64,000 nucleotides of DNA from Sulfitobacter sp. S190 (GCF_025141935.1 NZ_CP081120.1:1860001-1924000); one strand, 5' to 3'; counted from the stretch's first letter, positions 17,572 to 26,686 are shown. Made by a program: numbers and translations. The notes: generated from the letters alone by a model not told the origin.

Positions 17572-18786
17572 TTACTGTCGCACCAGCGGCCGCAGGGCCA
17601 GATCGTCGTCGCGCCACCTGACCAAGGCTTCGGCCATGCCCTGCACCATGCCCTGTCGCCACACCGGATCACGCAAATTCGCTAGATCACGATCCGAGCT
17701 CAGAAAACCGATCTCGACCAGAACACTGGGAATATCCGCGGACTTGAGGACCGAAAAACCCGCCTGTCGCAACGGGCGGCGGTTCATCGGCCCGCCCGCT
17801 TGCGCCATGCCCGCGCTCAGGCTTTGCGCCAATGCCACCGACCGCGGCTCCGTTTCCTGACGTGCAAGATCGAGCAGCACACTCGCCACCTGATCGTCCG
17901 ATCCCGTCAGGTCTGCGCCGGCAATGATGTCGGACCGGTCGTGGCGTGCCGCCAGATGCTCGGTTGCGGCATCGCTGGCCTCGTCGGACAAGGTATAGAC
18001 GGTCGCTCCTTTCGCGCCGCCCTGGCTCAGACTGTCGGCATGCAGAGATATGAACACATCGCCGCGCATCCGGTGGGCGATGGCCACCCGCGCCTCGAGC
18101 GAGACAAACACATCCTCCTCACGCGTCAGCACAACCTCGACGCCCAGACGGCGCAATGCATCCGCCAGAGACCGCGCAAAGGCCAGCATCAGGTCTTTTT
18201 CGTTGGTTTGGCCCCGCTCCGCGCCCGGATCGATGCCCCCGTGACCGGGGTCCAGTACGACGACGAATGCGTCGTCATCCACGCGTGGCGCGGCCGGTGT
18301 TTTCAGAAACGCAGGCATCCAACCGGGATCGTCGGGCGCGCCACTGGCCGCTGCAAAAGCATCCGCATCCGCCTTGCGCAGCGAGATTTCAAGCGTCGCG
18401 CGGCCCGTGTCGCGCACCACCGGCATCGAGATTTCCCGTGGCAGCATCGGACCGTCAAGCTCGGCGACAAGCCGCGACCAACCGGGACGATACGCACCAA
18501 ACCTCACGGCCGTCACGTTGCCCGGTTGGGCAAGCAGATCGGCCGATTGAACCCCGCCAAAATCGACTTCACGAAAATCCACAACCAAGCGTGGCGGATC
18601 ATTCAGCGTGAAAACGCGAAACGGCACCCCCTGGCTGAGGTGCAGCGCGATGTCGGTGCTCCCGAACCAACCGTCCTCGATTGCGCTCGCGTCAGCATCG
18701 ACACGGGCCAGCGCGGACAATTGTTGCGCCTGTACGGCACAAACGGCCCAGAGGACGCACAGAATGCTGAGGCAAAACGATTTCAT
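17572..18786 (-). CDS. amiC: N-acetylmuramoyl-L-alanine amidase, AmiC type
   Basis: Periplasmic zinc amidase of 404 residues that cuts the stem peptide from murein during cell separation. It has a signal peptide (cleaved after AVQA, about residue 20), an AMIN domain (about 35-135) that targets septal murein, and an Amidase_3 domain (about 170-395). Zinc ligands are visible in DPGHGG, NEKD and LHAD, and the catalytic Glu in VLVEIGFLSS. The stretch between LHAD and the last Glu includes an insert (SLSQGGAKGATVYTLSDEASDAATEHLAARHDRSDI), typical of the autoinhibitory helix found in AmiB/AmiC-type enzymes that need an EnvC/NlpD-like activator. Confidence 0.93.
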   Translation of the reverse strand: MKSFCLSILCVLWAVCAVQAQQLSALARVDADASAIEDGWFGSTDIALHLSQGVPFRVFTLNDPPRLVVDFREVDFGGVQSADLLAQPGNVTAVRFGAYRPGWSRLVAELDGPMLPREISMPVVRDTGRATLEISLRKADADAFAAASGAPDDPGWMPAFLKTPAAPRVDDDAFVVVLDPGHGGIDPGAERGQTNEKDLMLAFARSLADALRRLGVEVVLTREEDVFVSLEARVAIAHRMRGDVFISLHADSLSQGGAKGATVYTLSDEASDAATEHLAARHDRSDIIAGADLTGSDDQVASVLLDLARQETEPRSVALAQSLSAGMAQAGGPMNRRPLRQAGFSVLKSADIPSVLVEIGFLSSDRDLANLRDPVWRQGMVQGMAEALVRWRDDDLALRPLVRQ

Positions 18787-18852
18787 AACTGCTCTTGGTC
18801 GCTGCTCTGATTTGGACCTTTGGCGGAGGTTACCACCGCGCCGCCAAGCAAT

Positions 18853-20004
18853 CTAGCGTGATTGGCGTGCGTTCATGAAGGTTTGAAGCCGGGCCAGACC
18901 TTCCTTGATGTCCTGCGTGGCGCGGGCATAGGAAAACCGCAATGTGGTGAGCCCGCGCACGGAATCGAAATCTAGCCCGGGTGTGACGGCGACACCGGCC
19001 TTTTCCAGAATTTCCGCGGCGAATGCGCGGCTGTCATTGGTCAGGTCACTTACATCGGCATAAACATAAAAGGCCCCGTCGGGCGGCGCGATGGAGGTGA
19101 AACCCGCCCGTGGCAACCCTTCGAGCATCAAGCCGCGGTTGGTGCGGTAGACCTCCATGTTCGCCTCAAGCTCATCGGTGCAATCCATGGCCGCGAGCGC
19201 GGCGACCTGACTGACGTGCGGCGCACAAATGAACATGTTCTGGGCAATACGCTCGACCACACGGACCTGATCATGCGGCACGACCATCCAGCCCACGCGC
19301 CATCCGGTCATCGAGAAATACTTGGAAAAGCTGTTGATGACATAGGCTTCATCGCTGACTTGAAGCGCGCTGACCGCCTTTTTCTCGTATTCGATGCCGT
19401 GGTAAATTTCGTCCGAGATGAATGATGCACCGGCCTCTGCGCAGGCGCTCATGATGTCGGTCATCGCGGCGCGGTCGAGCATGGTGCCCGTCGGATTGGC
19501 TGGTGACGCCACCAGCAAGCCACGCAAGGCCTGGCCCGCAAGATCGGCGGCAACGGGCTGGAAACGATTGGCCGGATCGGTTTGTAAATCGACAGGCTGC
19601 ATACCCAGAGCGCGCAGGATCTGGCGGTAGCTGGGATAACCCGGTGCGCCGATGCCTACCCTGTCGCCGCTGTCAAACAATGCCGTGAAACTGAGCAGAA
19701 AACCCGCCGAAGAGCCGGACGTCACGACAACGCGGGCGGGATCCAGATCGATATCGTACCATTCACCGTACATTTGAGCGATCCGCGCCCGCAAAGCAGG
19801 CAGACCCAGCGCAACGGTATACCCCAGCGGCCCTTCCTGCATCGACCGGCCGATTTCCGCCAAGGCGCCTTGCGGCGCACCGGTGCCGGGCTGGCCCACT
19901 TCCATATGGATGATGTTCCGCCCTGCGGCTTCTGCCGCGGCGGCGGCCTGCATGACATCCATCACAATGAAGGGATCGACCTGGGACCGGGTTGAATTTC
20001 GCAC
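18853..20004 (-). CDS. PLP-dependent aminotransferase, class I/II
   Basis: A 383-residue fold-type I aminotransferase. The PLP lysine is K228 in SFSKYFSMTGWRVGW; SPANPTGT and the C-terminal TLRFSYAR (substrate carboxylate Arg) are also present. It resembles AatA-like aspartate/aromatic aminotransferases of alphaproteobacteria, but the substrate is not certain. GTG 20004 is preferred over an ATG at 20028 because AAGGAG is spaced 7 nt before it and because MRNSTRSQVDPFIVMDVM is the usual N-terminus. This leaves only 22 bp to the divergent M48 gene. Confidence 0.9.
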   Translation of the reverse strand: MRNSTRSQVDPFIVMDVMQAAAAAEAAGRNIIHMEVGQPGTGAPQGALAEIGRSMQEGPLGYTVALGLPALRARIAQMYGEWYDIDLDPARVVVTSGSSAGFLLSFTALFDSGDRVGIGAPGYPSYRQILRALGMQPVDLQTDPANRFQPVAADLAGQALRGLLVASPANPTGTMLDRAAMTDIMSACAEAGASFISDEIYHGIEYEKKAVSALQVSDEAYVINSFSKYFSMTGWRVGWMVVPHDQVRVVERIAQNMFICAPHVSQVAALAAMDCTDELEANMEVYRTNRGLMLEGLPRAGFTSIAPPDGAFYVYADVSDLTNDSRAFAAEILEKAGVAVTPGLDFDSVRGLTTLRFSYARATQDIKEGLARLQTFMNARQSR

Positions 20005-20026
20005 GCCGTAGCTCCTTAATGGTATC

Positions 20027-21361
20027 ATGAGCTTTCACCGCATCCCCCTCGCAAGGTCAATCCCCGCCCTCGCGCTGAGCCTTCTTGTCGCGTTGCCTAC
20101 AAACGCTGCGGGTCTGCTGCGCGACGCGGATATGGAATACGCCCTCAAGCAGATATCTGCCCCCATATTGCGCGCGGCCGGACTGAACCCGAACCGGGTA
20201 AAGGTGCTGGTGGTCGATGAGGGCAGCCTGAACGCCTTTGTCGTCAGCAATGACGCGATCTTTGTGCACCGCGGGCTTATTACCAAGCTGGGCGACGCTA
20301 CCCAACTTCAAGGCGTGATCGCCCACGAAGCCGCCCATATCGCCAACGGCCATATTGCGCGGCGCATGAACAATATCGCCAACGCGCGCACGCTTGCTGG
20401 CCTTGGTGCAGCCATCGCCGTTGCCGCCGCTGCTGCAGGTGGGGGTCAAGCCGCGGGCGGCATTGCCCTCGGTACCCAGTCATCGGTTCAGCGTGCGCTT
20501 CTGGGCCATACGCGCGCGGAAGAAGCGTCTGCCGATCAATCGGCCGTGCGCTACATGAAAGCGGCTGGCGCCAATCCGTCCGGTATGCTCGACACGCTCA
20601 AGATATTTGAGGGTCAGGAGGCCCTGTCTGCCGCCCGGCAAGACCCCTACACACGATCCCATCCGCTCAGCCGGGACCGTATCCGGGCGTTGCGCGGTAT
20701 CGTGGCAAGCTATGGCGAATCCGCTCCGGATCCGGCAGCGCGCTATTGGTTTTCACGGCTGCGGGGAAAATTGTCGGCCTACACCCGTGCCCCGGGCTGG
20801 ACCCTGCGCCGTGCGGGCGACAGCGGGTACCGCGATGTGGCGCTGTTGCGCCAAGCGGTGGCCCACCACCGCAACTCGCGCACCAAAAAGGCGCTTGCAG
20901 CCATTGATCAGGCAATCGCGCTGCGCCCGACCGATCCGTTCCTGCACGATCAGCGGGGCCAGATACTGCTTGAGACGCGAAATTTTGCCGCAGCACAGAA
21001 CGCCTATGGCCGGGCGGTGAAACTGTCGCCGAACGATCCTTTGCTGTTGTCAGGCTACGGCCGCGCATTGCTTGCTTCAGGATCGCCTGCCAAGGCCTTG
21101 CCTGTACTCGAAAAATCAAGATGGCAGGATGCGCGTGACGGCATCATGCTGCGGGATCTGGCGACGGCATATGCCAAAACGGGCCAGACCGGCATGGCCG
21201 CTGTCACCACGGCCGAAAGATATGCCCTGCGCGGACGCTTGAAAGATGCCGGCATTCACGCCAAACGTGCTGTTGACCTTCTACCGCGCGGCTCCGGCCC
21301 GTGGTCCCGCGCACAGGATGTGCTGATTGCATCCGAACGCGCCGCAAAGAAACGAAAGTGA
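20027..21361 (+). CDS. periplasmic M48 family metalloprotease with TPR domain (BepA-like)
   Basis: A 444-residue exported zinc protease likely involved in envelope protein quality control. Signal peptide at 1-28 (SIPALALSLLVALPTNAAG). The catalytic motif is H100-E-A-A-H104, with the third ligand probably in EEASADQSAVRYM (about 165-170). A Gly/Ala-rich segment (123-148) separates these, as in BepA/YfgC. The C-terminal 170 residues hold TPR-like helices (AIALRPTDPFLHDQRGQILLETRNFAAAQNAYGRAVKLSPNDPLL). The signal peptide supports the start at 20027, though the ribosome binding site is poor. A DsbA-like gene follows after 4 bp, forming a periplasmic folding/quality-control operon. Confidence 0.9.
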   Translation: MSFHRIPLARSIPALALSLLVALPTNAAGLLRDADMEYALKQISAPILRAAGLNPNRVKVLVVDEGSLNAFVVSNDAIFVHRGLITKLGDATQLQGVIAHEAAHIANGHIARRMNNIANARTLAGLGAAIAVAAAAAGGGQAAGGIALGTQSSVQRALLGHTRAEEASADQSAVRYMKAAGANPSGMLDTLKIFEGQEALSAARQDPYTRSHPLSRDRIRALRGIVASYGESAPDPAARYWFSRLRGKLSAYTRAPGWTLRRAGDSGYRDVALLRQAVAHHRNSRTKKALAAIDQAIALRPTDPFLHDQRGQILLETRNFAAAQNAYGRAVKLSPNDPLLLSGYGRALLASGSPAKALPVLEKSRWQDARDGIMLRDLATAYAKTGQTGMAAVTTAERYALRGRLKDAGIHAKRAVDLLPRGSGPWSRAQDVLIASERAAKKRK

Positions 21362-21365
21362 ATTG

Positions 21366-22109
21366 ATGAAAAAGCTGATCGCCACAACCGCCCTTCTCTC
21401 CTGTGTCTCCCTTTCGACGCAGGCACAGTCGCTGAAGCCGATGACCGACGAAGAGCGCGCGCTTTTCCGTGCCGAGGTTCGCTCCTACTTGATGCAGAAC
21501 CCCGAAGTCATCATGGAAGCGATTGACGTTCTGCGCGCCAACGAAGCGCAAGCCCAGGCGCAGGCTGATCTGACACTTGTCAGTGACAACGCCGCAGCGA
21601 TATTCGACGACGGGTATTCATGGGTCGGCGGCAACCCGGACGGCGATATTACACTGGTCGAATTTCTCGATTACCGTTGCGGGTATTGCAAACGTGCCCA
21701 TGACGAGGTGGCAGAGTTGCTGGAGAGCGATGGCAATATCCGCCTGATTGTCAAAGAGCTTCCGATCCTCGGTGAAGCATCCGTGCTCGCGTCCCGCTTT
21801 GCGGTCGCGGTCAAGCAGGTCGCTGGCGATGACAGCTATAAAGCCATCAATGACGCGCTGATGTCCTTTAACGGCGACATTTCCATGCCCCAGTTGCGCC
21901 GCCTCGGCAGCACTTTCGGGCTCGATATGGACGCCATCGAAACGCGTATGGACAGCGAGGAAGTCACCGCAGAGATCGCCCAGACACGCGCGCTTGCCCA
22001 ACTGCTCAACATTACCGGCACACCGACGTTCGTCATGCAGGACGAACTTCTGCGCGGCTATCTTCCGTTAGAACAGATGCAGGCGATCGTGGCACAAAAG
22101 CGCGGATGA
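21366..22109 (+). CDS. DsbA-family thiol:disulfide oxidoreductase (Com1/BdbD-like)
   Basis: A 247-residue periplasmic thioredoxin-fold protein. Signal peptide MKKLIATTALLSCVSLSTQAQS, a helical N-terminal region (26-70), then the thioredoxin domain with active site C105-G-Y-C108 (VEFLDYRCGYCKRAHDE) and the cis-Pro loop ITGTPTFVM. This arrangement is typical of the Com1/DsbA-like family in alphaproteobacteria, which oxidises or isomerises exported proteins. Begins 4 bp after the M48 protease stop codon, so probably co-transcribed. Confidence 0.92.
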   Translation: MKKLIATTALLSCVSLSTQAQSLKPMTDEERALFRAEVRSYLMQNPEVIMEAIDVLRANEAQAQAQADLTLVSDNAAAIFDDGYSWVGGNPDGDITLVEFLDYRCGYCKRAHDEVAELLESDGNIRLIVKELPILGEASVLASRFAVAVKQVAGDDSYKAINDALMSFNGDISMPQLRRLGSTFGLDMDAIETRMDSEEVTAEIAQTRALAQLLNITGTPTFVMQDELLRGYLPLEQMQAIVAQKRG

Positions 22110-22153
22110 AAAGCGCAGGCCGCACTACCCGCTTGGCCGTCTAGGGGCTCTCT

Positions 22154-23023
22154 ATGACGCATATTCCGGGGTTCGAATTCCACGAGACGCCCGTTGACGG
22201 ACACGTCGTGGCCTACGCCCGTGGGGGCAGCGGCGTGCCCGTTTTGCTCTTGCACGGCTTTCCCCAAACCCACGCCATGTGGCACGCCATCGCGCCGCAA
22301 CTGGCGCAAAAATTCACCGTTATCGCGCCTGATTTGCGCGGTTACGGCGCCAGCGCAAAGCCCGAAGGCACAGAGAACTACAGCTTCAGGAACATGGCAG
22401 CGGGTCCATTGGGGCTGATGCGGCAATTGGGGTTTGACCGGTTCCACCTTGTGGGCCACGACCGGGGCGCGCGGACGGCGCACCGTATGGCGCTCGATGC
22501 GCCGGATGCCCCGCTATCGCTTTGCCTGATGGACATTGTGCCCACACATCTGCTTTTGGATGATCTCTCCCGGCAAGTGGCGCAGGCGTATTATCACTGG
22601 TTCTTCCTCGCCCAACCGCATCCCCTTCCCGAAACGATGATCGGCCATGATCCCGATGCATTTTTCAACAGCTGCCTGATGGGATGGGGCGCGACACAGA
22701 CCGACAGCTTTGACAGCAAGGCGCTCGCGGCCTATCGGGCGGCGTGGCGGGACCCCGATACAATCCGGGGTATGTGTGCCGATTACCGTGCGGCCTTGCG
22801 CTATGACTTCGATCAGGATGCCGCCGATCTCGGGCGCAAAATCGACCAGCCTTCTTTGGTGCTTTATGGTGCCGAAGGCGTGATGGGTCTGGCCTACGAC
22901 GTTGGCGCGACCTGGGCTGACCGATTGTCAAACATGCAGGTCAAGGCGCTGCCGGGCGGTCATTTTTTCCCCGATCAATACCCTGATGAAACGGCTCGTG
23001 CCCTGCTGGACTTTCTGGTCTAA
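22154..23023 (+). CDS. alpha/beta hydrolase, fluoroacetate (haloacetate) dehalogenase-like
   Basis: A 289-residue alpha/beta hydrolase. It matches the haloacetate dehalogenase family: nucleophile D103 in VGHDRGARTAHRMALD, carboxylate-binding R104 and R107, D127 (LMDIVP) and H270 (GGHFFPDQ). The cap domain carries YHWFFLAQPHPLPE (H148, W149), W178 and Y211 in MCADYRAAL, corresponding to the halide-pocket residues described for Rhodopseudomonas fluoroacetate dehalogenase. With the full set conserved, haloacid hydrolysis is plausible, but the natural substrate may differ. Ends with a 4-bp tail-to-tail overlap with the glycosyltransferase gene. Confidence 0.85.
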   Translation: MTHIPGFEFHETPVDGHVVAYARGGSGVPVLLLHGFPQTHAMWHAIAPQLAQKFTVIAPDLRGYGASAKPEGTENYSFRNMAAGPLGLMRQLGFDRFHLVGHDRGARTAHRMALDAPDAPLSLCLMDIVPTHLLLDDLSRQVAQAYYHWFFLAQPHPLPETMIGHDPDAFFNSCLMGWGATQTDSFDSKALAAYRAAWRDPDTIRGMCADYRAALRYDFDQDAADLGRKIDQPSLVLYGAEGVMGLAYDVGATWADRLSNMQVKALPGGHFFPDQYPDETARALLDFLV

Positions 23024-23892
23024 ATCACGCCGTTGAATCGTTCGGGAAGCAGATACTGCGTGCCGAAGTTTGGGCGATTGAACTCGTAAAATCCTGTCTC
23101 GCCACGCGGTTTGAAGGATCGGTGCATCCGTTTGCGGATCCAGCGCAAATCAAAACCTTCTTCCATGCGCAGGTCTACAAACTGCTCAAATGTCGCGCGG
23201 TCTTCGCCACGGGCTTCCGCAAACCAATGTCTGCCGATGGACGCGTCCTTGACCGTGCCACCCACCTCGGCCGTCACGACATTGCGGCGGTCCATCGCTA
23301 GCGCGTACTGGTCGAAATCGCAGAATTTGAGGTGCATCAGGTACAGCGCGTCCGGTGTGTAAAGTTTCGGGTACTGCGCAAAATGCCCACCTCGTGACAG
23401 CTTTGCCGGAGCTGAAATGATGCAGGGTTTCGAATAATGCGGCGCGGGTCGTACATGGCGCCGCGGGCCCAGGATCGCGCCATCGATAGGCTGGTCCTCA
23501 ATGTCGATCCGGTGAATGACCTCCAGCCCGAGCGGCGTCAGAATACGGTTGTCAGGCGTTTGGGCCAGAAAGTCGAGCAGGCCGGTGTCTGCCTCGGGAT
23601 CAACGACAACAAGCTCGTCCACGTCCCCGACGATCACATGGCGGAAGTATTTGCGCAGACCGCCAACGAGATTATTCAGCAATTTCCAGCGTTTGATGTC
23701 AAAATTCTTGTGCGGGTCTCCGGGGATGCCGATGATATTGCATCCCTCCGCCAGCTTTGCCACTTCTGCGCCGCGTCCGTGGTTGATGATATAGCAGTTC
23801 TCGCGGCCGAATGCGTCGCCGTAGTGGCGCAACCACGCCTTCAGAAAGAACGCGTCATCGCGCACCATTGTCACAGCTGCTGCCGTCTGCAT
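23020..23892 (-). CDS. glycosyltransferase family 2-like protein
   Basis: A 290-residue protein resembling the GT2/GT92-type transferases annotated as Glyco_tranf_2_4. N-terminal MVRDDAFFLKAWLRHYGDAFG is the characteristic start, D90-V-D92-E is the metal-binding DxD motif (VIVGDVDELVVVD), and later MHLKFCDFDQYALAMDRR is common in the family. It would move a sugar onto a lipid, polysaccharide or protein at the membrane; acceptor unknown. ATG 23892 faces the sulfotransferase gene, so the two are divergent, suggesting a joint role in surface glycan modification. Confidence 0.8.
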   Translation of the reverse strand: MQTAAAVTMVRDDAFFLKAWLRHYGDAFGRENCYIINHGRGAEVAKLAEGCNIIGIPGDPHKNFDIKRWKLLNNLVGGLRKYFRHVIVGDVDELVVVDPEADTGLLDFLAQTPDNRILTPLGLEVIHRIDIEDQPIDGAILGPRRHVRPAPHYSKPCIISAPAKLSRGGHFAQYPKLYTPDALYLMHLKFCDFDQYALAMDRRNVVTAEVGGTVKDASIGRHWFAEARGEDRATFEQFVDLRMEEGFDLRWIRKRMHRSFKPRGETGFYEFNRPNFGTQYLLPERFNGVI

Positions 23893-23995
23893 GCCTGTCC
23901 CTGCCCTGTCGTCTGTTATTGGTCTTTTGCGTTCACAGCATAGCCTAACGGATGTACCAATAGAATCAGAAATTTGCAGGCAGGAGCCGCCCCTT

Positions 23996-24751
23996 TTGAT
24001 CCCCCCCGACTTTGCAGAGACCGGTTTTCACGCACAGCGCCTGCCCGATACGGCGATTTCCCGGTTCCAGGTACTGGGTGAGCGTTCTTCGGGGACGAAC
24101 TTTGTCAAACGCCTCATCGGGAAGAATTCCGCCCTGAAACCTACCGAAGCATTGGGATGGAAACACGGGTTTCCCCACGCAACCGGCATTGCGCCCACGC
24201 TTGGTGTTATCCTGATGGTCCGGCGGGCCGACAGCTGGGCGTTGTCGATGCACAAAAAGCCGTGGCATACCACCGCGCAGATGCAGTCACTAGAGTTCGG
24301 GGATTTCATACGCGCCCCGTGGGACACGCGCGTTGATCATCCGCGTTATTTCAAAGGAGCGGGCGACGCTGGCACCGTTGGCCAGATTCTCCAGCACGAT
24401 CGGCACCCGCTGACGGGCGCGCGGTTTGACAACATCTTCGCCCTGCGCCGCGCAAAGCTGCAAGGTCTGCTTGGCTACCTCAATCGCCACTGCAACGTCA
24501 TCCTGCTGGCCGCTGAAACAGCGCAAGCCGCACCCGAGGCAACGCTGGATGCGGTCATGCAGGTCTGGGACCAGCCCACCCGGACCAAGGCTTTTTCCCC
24601 TGTCTACAAACGCTTGGGCGCGCGTTTTGATCCTGCCGTCAGTCCCCGCCCGAGAACCCCGAAAAAGATGGGCAATTCAGGGATGAAGTTCCTCCGCGCG
24701 CAGCTCGATCTCGATCTTGAGGCGGCGCTAGGCTACGACTACGCGGGATAA
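23996..24751 (+). CDS. sulfotransferase-like protein
   Basis: A 251-residue protein with a 5'-phosphosulfate-binding signature near its N-terminus (FQVLGERSSGTNFVKRLI, residues 24-41), as in PAPS-dependent sulfotransferases, followed by ILMVRRADSWALSMHKKPWH, which resembles the 3'-phosphate-binding region. It would transfer sulfate from PAPS to a hydroxyl of a glycan or small molecule. TTG 23996 is chosen because AGGAG lies 9 nt upstream; an in-frame ATG at 23891 would overlap the divergent glycosyltransferase start and adds residues of no clear similarity. PAPS supply is not encoded here: CysH in this window is of APS-reductase type. Confidence 0.65.
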   Translation: MIPPDFAETGFHAQRLPDTAISRFQVLGERSSGTNFVKRLIGKNSALKPTEALGWKHGFPHATGIAPTLGVILMVRRADSWALSMHKKPWHTTAQMQSLEFGDFIRAPWDTRVDHPRYFKGAGDAGTVGQILQHDRHPLTGARFDNIFALRRAKLQGLLGYLNRHCNVILLAAETAQAAPEATLDAVMQVWDQPTRTKAFSPVYKRLGARFDPAVSPRPRTPKKMGNSGMKFLRAQLDLDLEAALGYDYAG

Positions 24752-24781
24752 AGTGCGGCAATTAATCGAAACGACAAAATG

Positions 24782-24811
24782 AAAAAGGGCCCACCGAAGT
24801 GAACCCTTTTC
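24782..24811 (-). terminator. candidate terminator downstream of tRNA-Asp
   Basis: AAAAGGG (24783-24789) pairs with CCCTTTT (24804-24810), with an A-run that gives U's on the minus strand. It lies 10 bp past the tRNA-Asp 3' end. The stem is short, so the call is tentative. Confidence 0.5.
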
Positions 24812-24820
24812 AAGCAGCGG

Positions 24821-24897
24821 TGGCGCGGTTGACGGGGCTCGAACCCGCGACCCCCGGCGTGACAGGCCGGTACTCTAACCATCTGAGCTACAACCGC
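24821..24897 (-). tRNA. tRNA-Asp (GTC), copy 1
   Basis: A 77-nt cloverleaf including an encoded CCA. Acceptor GCGGTTG/CAACCGC, discriminator G, D-arm AGCTCAG, T-arm GCGGGTTCGAGCCCCGT, and anticodon GTC at 24863-24861 in the loop CTGTCAC. It differs from copy 2 by one base, in the D-loop (+ strand T at 24882 versus G at 25173). Confidence 0.96.
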
Positions 24898-25111
24898 CCG
24901 CTGCGTCGCTGCATCGTGTGTTGCAGCGCGTTTGAGCGGAATAGGCGATGGTTCTGCATGCGTCAAGCGCTTAAAGCGTGCGATCGGCATTTCTTTAACG
25001 GCATCGTGCAACTGCACTTTTCGTGCAACGCGGCGATTGTCCTTGATCCAAAAACAACAGGCCGATCGGAGCAGGATTGACCCGGTGAGCAACATAAAGA
25101 TGTAAGAAAAA

Positions 25112-25188
25112 TGGCGCGGTTGACGGGGCTCGAACCCGCGACCCCCGGCGTGACAGGCCGGTACTCTAACCAGCTGAGCTACAACCGC
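25112..25188 (-). tRNA. tRNA-Asp (GTC), copy 2
   Basis: A second 77-nt tRNA-Asp with encoded CCA, 214 bp from copy 1 in the same orientation and identical except for one D-loop base. The spacer shows no gene. Probably co-transcribed with the adjacent tRNA-Val. Confidence 0.96.
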
Positions 25189-25217
25189 GCATCTATGGCT
25201 CCCTTCTGGCGAAGGAA

Positions 25218-25293
<76 letters not shown>

Positions 25294-25328
25294 GGTGCGC
25301 GTCTGATAGCCCAAGGTCGCGCGACAGT

Positions 25329-25901
25329 TCAAGCGCTTTTTGTAAGTCTTTTCTGTTTTCCGTTTTCGACATGAAACACCACACCCTGACCACCCCCGAC
25401 GACGCGCAGTGCATCGACGTTTTTGTTTTGCAAAACAATGCGTAACATCCTGCTGGTCAATCCATGGGTCACCAGAACCGCGGGATGTTCCAGCCCTTGC
25501 AGAAATCGGCGGCAGCGCGCTTCGAGTGCTGCAAACCCCTCACCGCCCGGTGCTCTTTCATACAGGTCAAAACCATCGCGCACCGCGTATCTTTTGATGA
25601 GAGGGTCCCGCAATTCTCCGGCCCAATCGCCCACGCCGATCTCGCTCAGGGCGGTGTCGGTGTGAATGGTATCGACGACACCGTTCAACGCCAAAGACGC
25701 CGTATGGAAGGCACGCCCCTGCGGGCTGCTGTAAGCCTCGTAGTCACTAAGCTCGAGACCGGACAAAATATCATTCTGCAGCCGCGCCTGCGCCCTGCCC
25801 CGCACGGTCAGCGGAGAATCGTATCGTCCTTGCAAACGCCCCTGCGCATTCCATGACGTTTCGCCGTGACGCAGGATATAGACGGGTGGATATTGGCTCA
25901 T
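25329..25901 (-). CDS. histidine phosphatase family protein
   Basis: A 190-residue cytoplasmic enzyme of the phosphoglycerate-mutase-like superfamily. The catalytic motif R11-H12-G-E-T15 (YILRHGETSWNAQGRLQGRYDSPLT), YSSPQGRAFHTA, the proton donor region LSEIGVGDWAG, and the second catalytic His in VLVTHGLTSRMLR are all present. It lacks the length of metabolic dPGM and is more likely a broad phosphatase (GpmB/CobC-like); substrate unknown. Its gene ends 35 bp before tRNA-Val(TAC) on the same strand. Confidence 0.88.
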   Translation of the reverse strand: MSQYPPVYILRHGETSWNAQGRLQGRYDSPLTVRGRAQARLQNDILSGLELSDYEAYSSPQGRAFHTASLALNGVVDTIHTDTALSEIGVGDWAGELRDPLIKRYAVRDGFDLYERAPGGEGFAALEARCRRFLQGLEHPAVLVTHGLTSRMLRIVLQNKNVDALRVVGGGQGVVFHVENGKQKRLTKSA

Positions 25902-26086
25902 GAAGACCTGTCTGAAAACCGGATCGCGGCAACGCTGCGCGACACGTTCAGATGGCGCTGTCGCACCCCAAAAGGCAACGAAAAAACTGCGCTTAACGTC
26001 CGACCGATATAATGGCCGGGCGTCTGAAAGACACGTTCCGGACAGCCCGCCACACTCGGTGCATCCCCATTGACCGGAGCCATACG

Positions 26087-26686
26087 ATGAAAAACCTATT
26101 TACCCCCGAAAACGCGGCGATGCTTTTGATCGATCACCAGGTCGGCACGATGAAACTTGCCCGCAGCATCGACCGCGCAGAGCTTATCGCGAACACACGT
26201 GCCCTGTGCCGTACGGCCGCAGAAACAGGGATGCCTCTTGTTCTGACGAGCAGTCAGGAGACGCATTTTCAGGGGATGTTGATCGACGATCTCAACGAAA
26301 TCGCCCCAGAGGCCTATGCCGCGCGTGTCAAACGCCCCGGCGTTGTGGATGCCTGGATGTATGACGACTTCAAGGATGCCGTCTTGGCGACGGGACGCAA
26401 AAAGCTGATCATGGCGGGGCTGACCAATGATGTTTGCACCGTTTATCCTGCCATCAGCGCGGTGGAAGACGGATTTGAAGTGCAGGTCGTCGTCGACGCG
26501 GGCGGCTCCCCCACGCAGGTCGCGGATGAGATGGCCTGCGCCCGGATGTCGGCGAACGGCGTTGTCCTCACCTCGACCAACCAGATCATGGCCGAGTTGG
26601 CGACCGATTGGTCAGCCCCCGCAGGAGCCGCCATCCAAGGCATCATGTACGAAGAAATTCTGAAGCCCCTGGTCGAAGAAGACTGA
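26087..26686 (+). CDS. isochorismatase-family cysteine hydrolase (YcaC-like)
   Basis: A 199-residue cysteine hydrolase with the Asp-Lys-Cys triad: D16 in AMLLIDHQVG, K82 in ARVKRPGVVDAW and C117 in GLTNDVCTVYPA. The sequence around the Cys and the downstream VDAGGSPTQVADEMACARM matches the YcaC subgroup, whose substrates are not settled. ATG 26087 follows CCGGAG at good spacing; the frame is open upstream without similarity. It is a single gene between a phosphatase and tRNA-Val(CAC). Confidence 0.88.
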   Translation: MKNLFTPENAAMLLIDHQVGTMKLARSIDRAELIANTRALCRTAAETGMPLVLTSSQETHFQGMLIDDLNEIAPEAYAARVKRPGVVDAWMYDDFKDAVLATGRKKLIMAGLTNDVCTVYPAISAVEDGFEVQVVVDAGGSPTQVADEMACARMSANGVVLTSTNQIMAELATDWSAPAGAAIQGIMYEEILKPLVEED

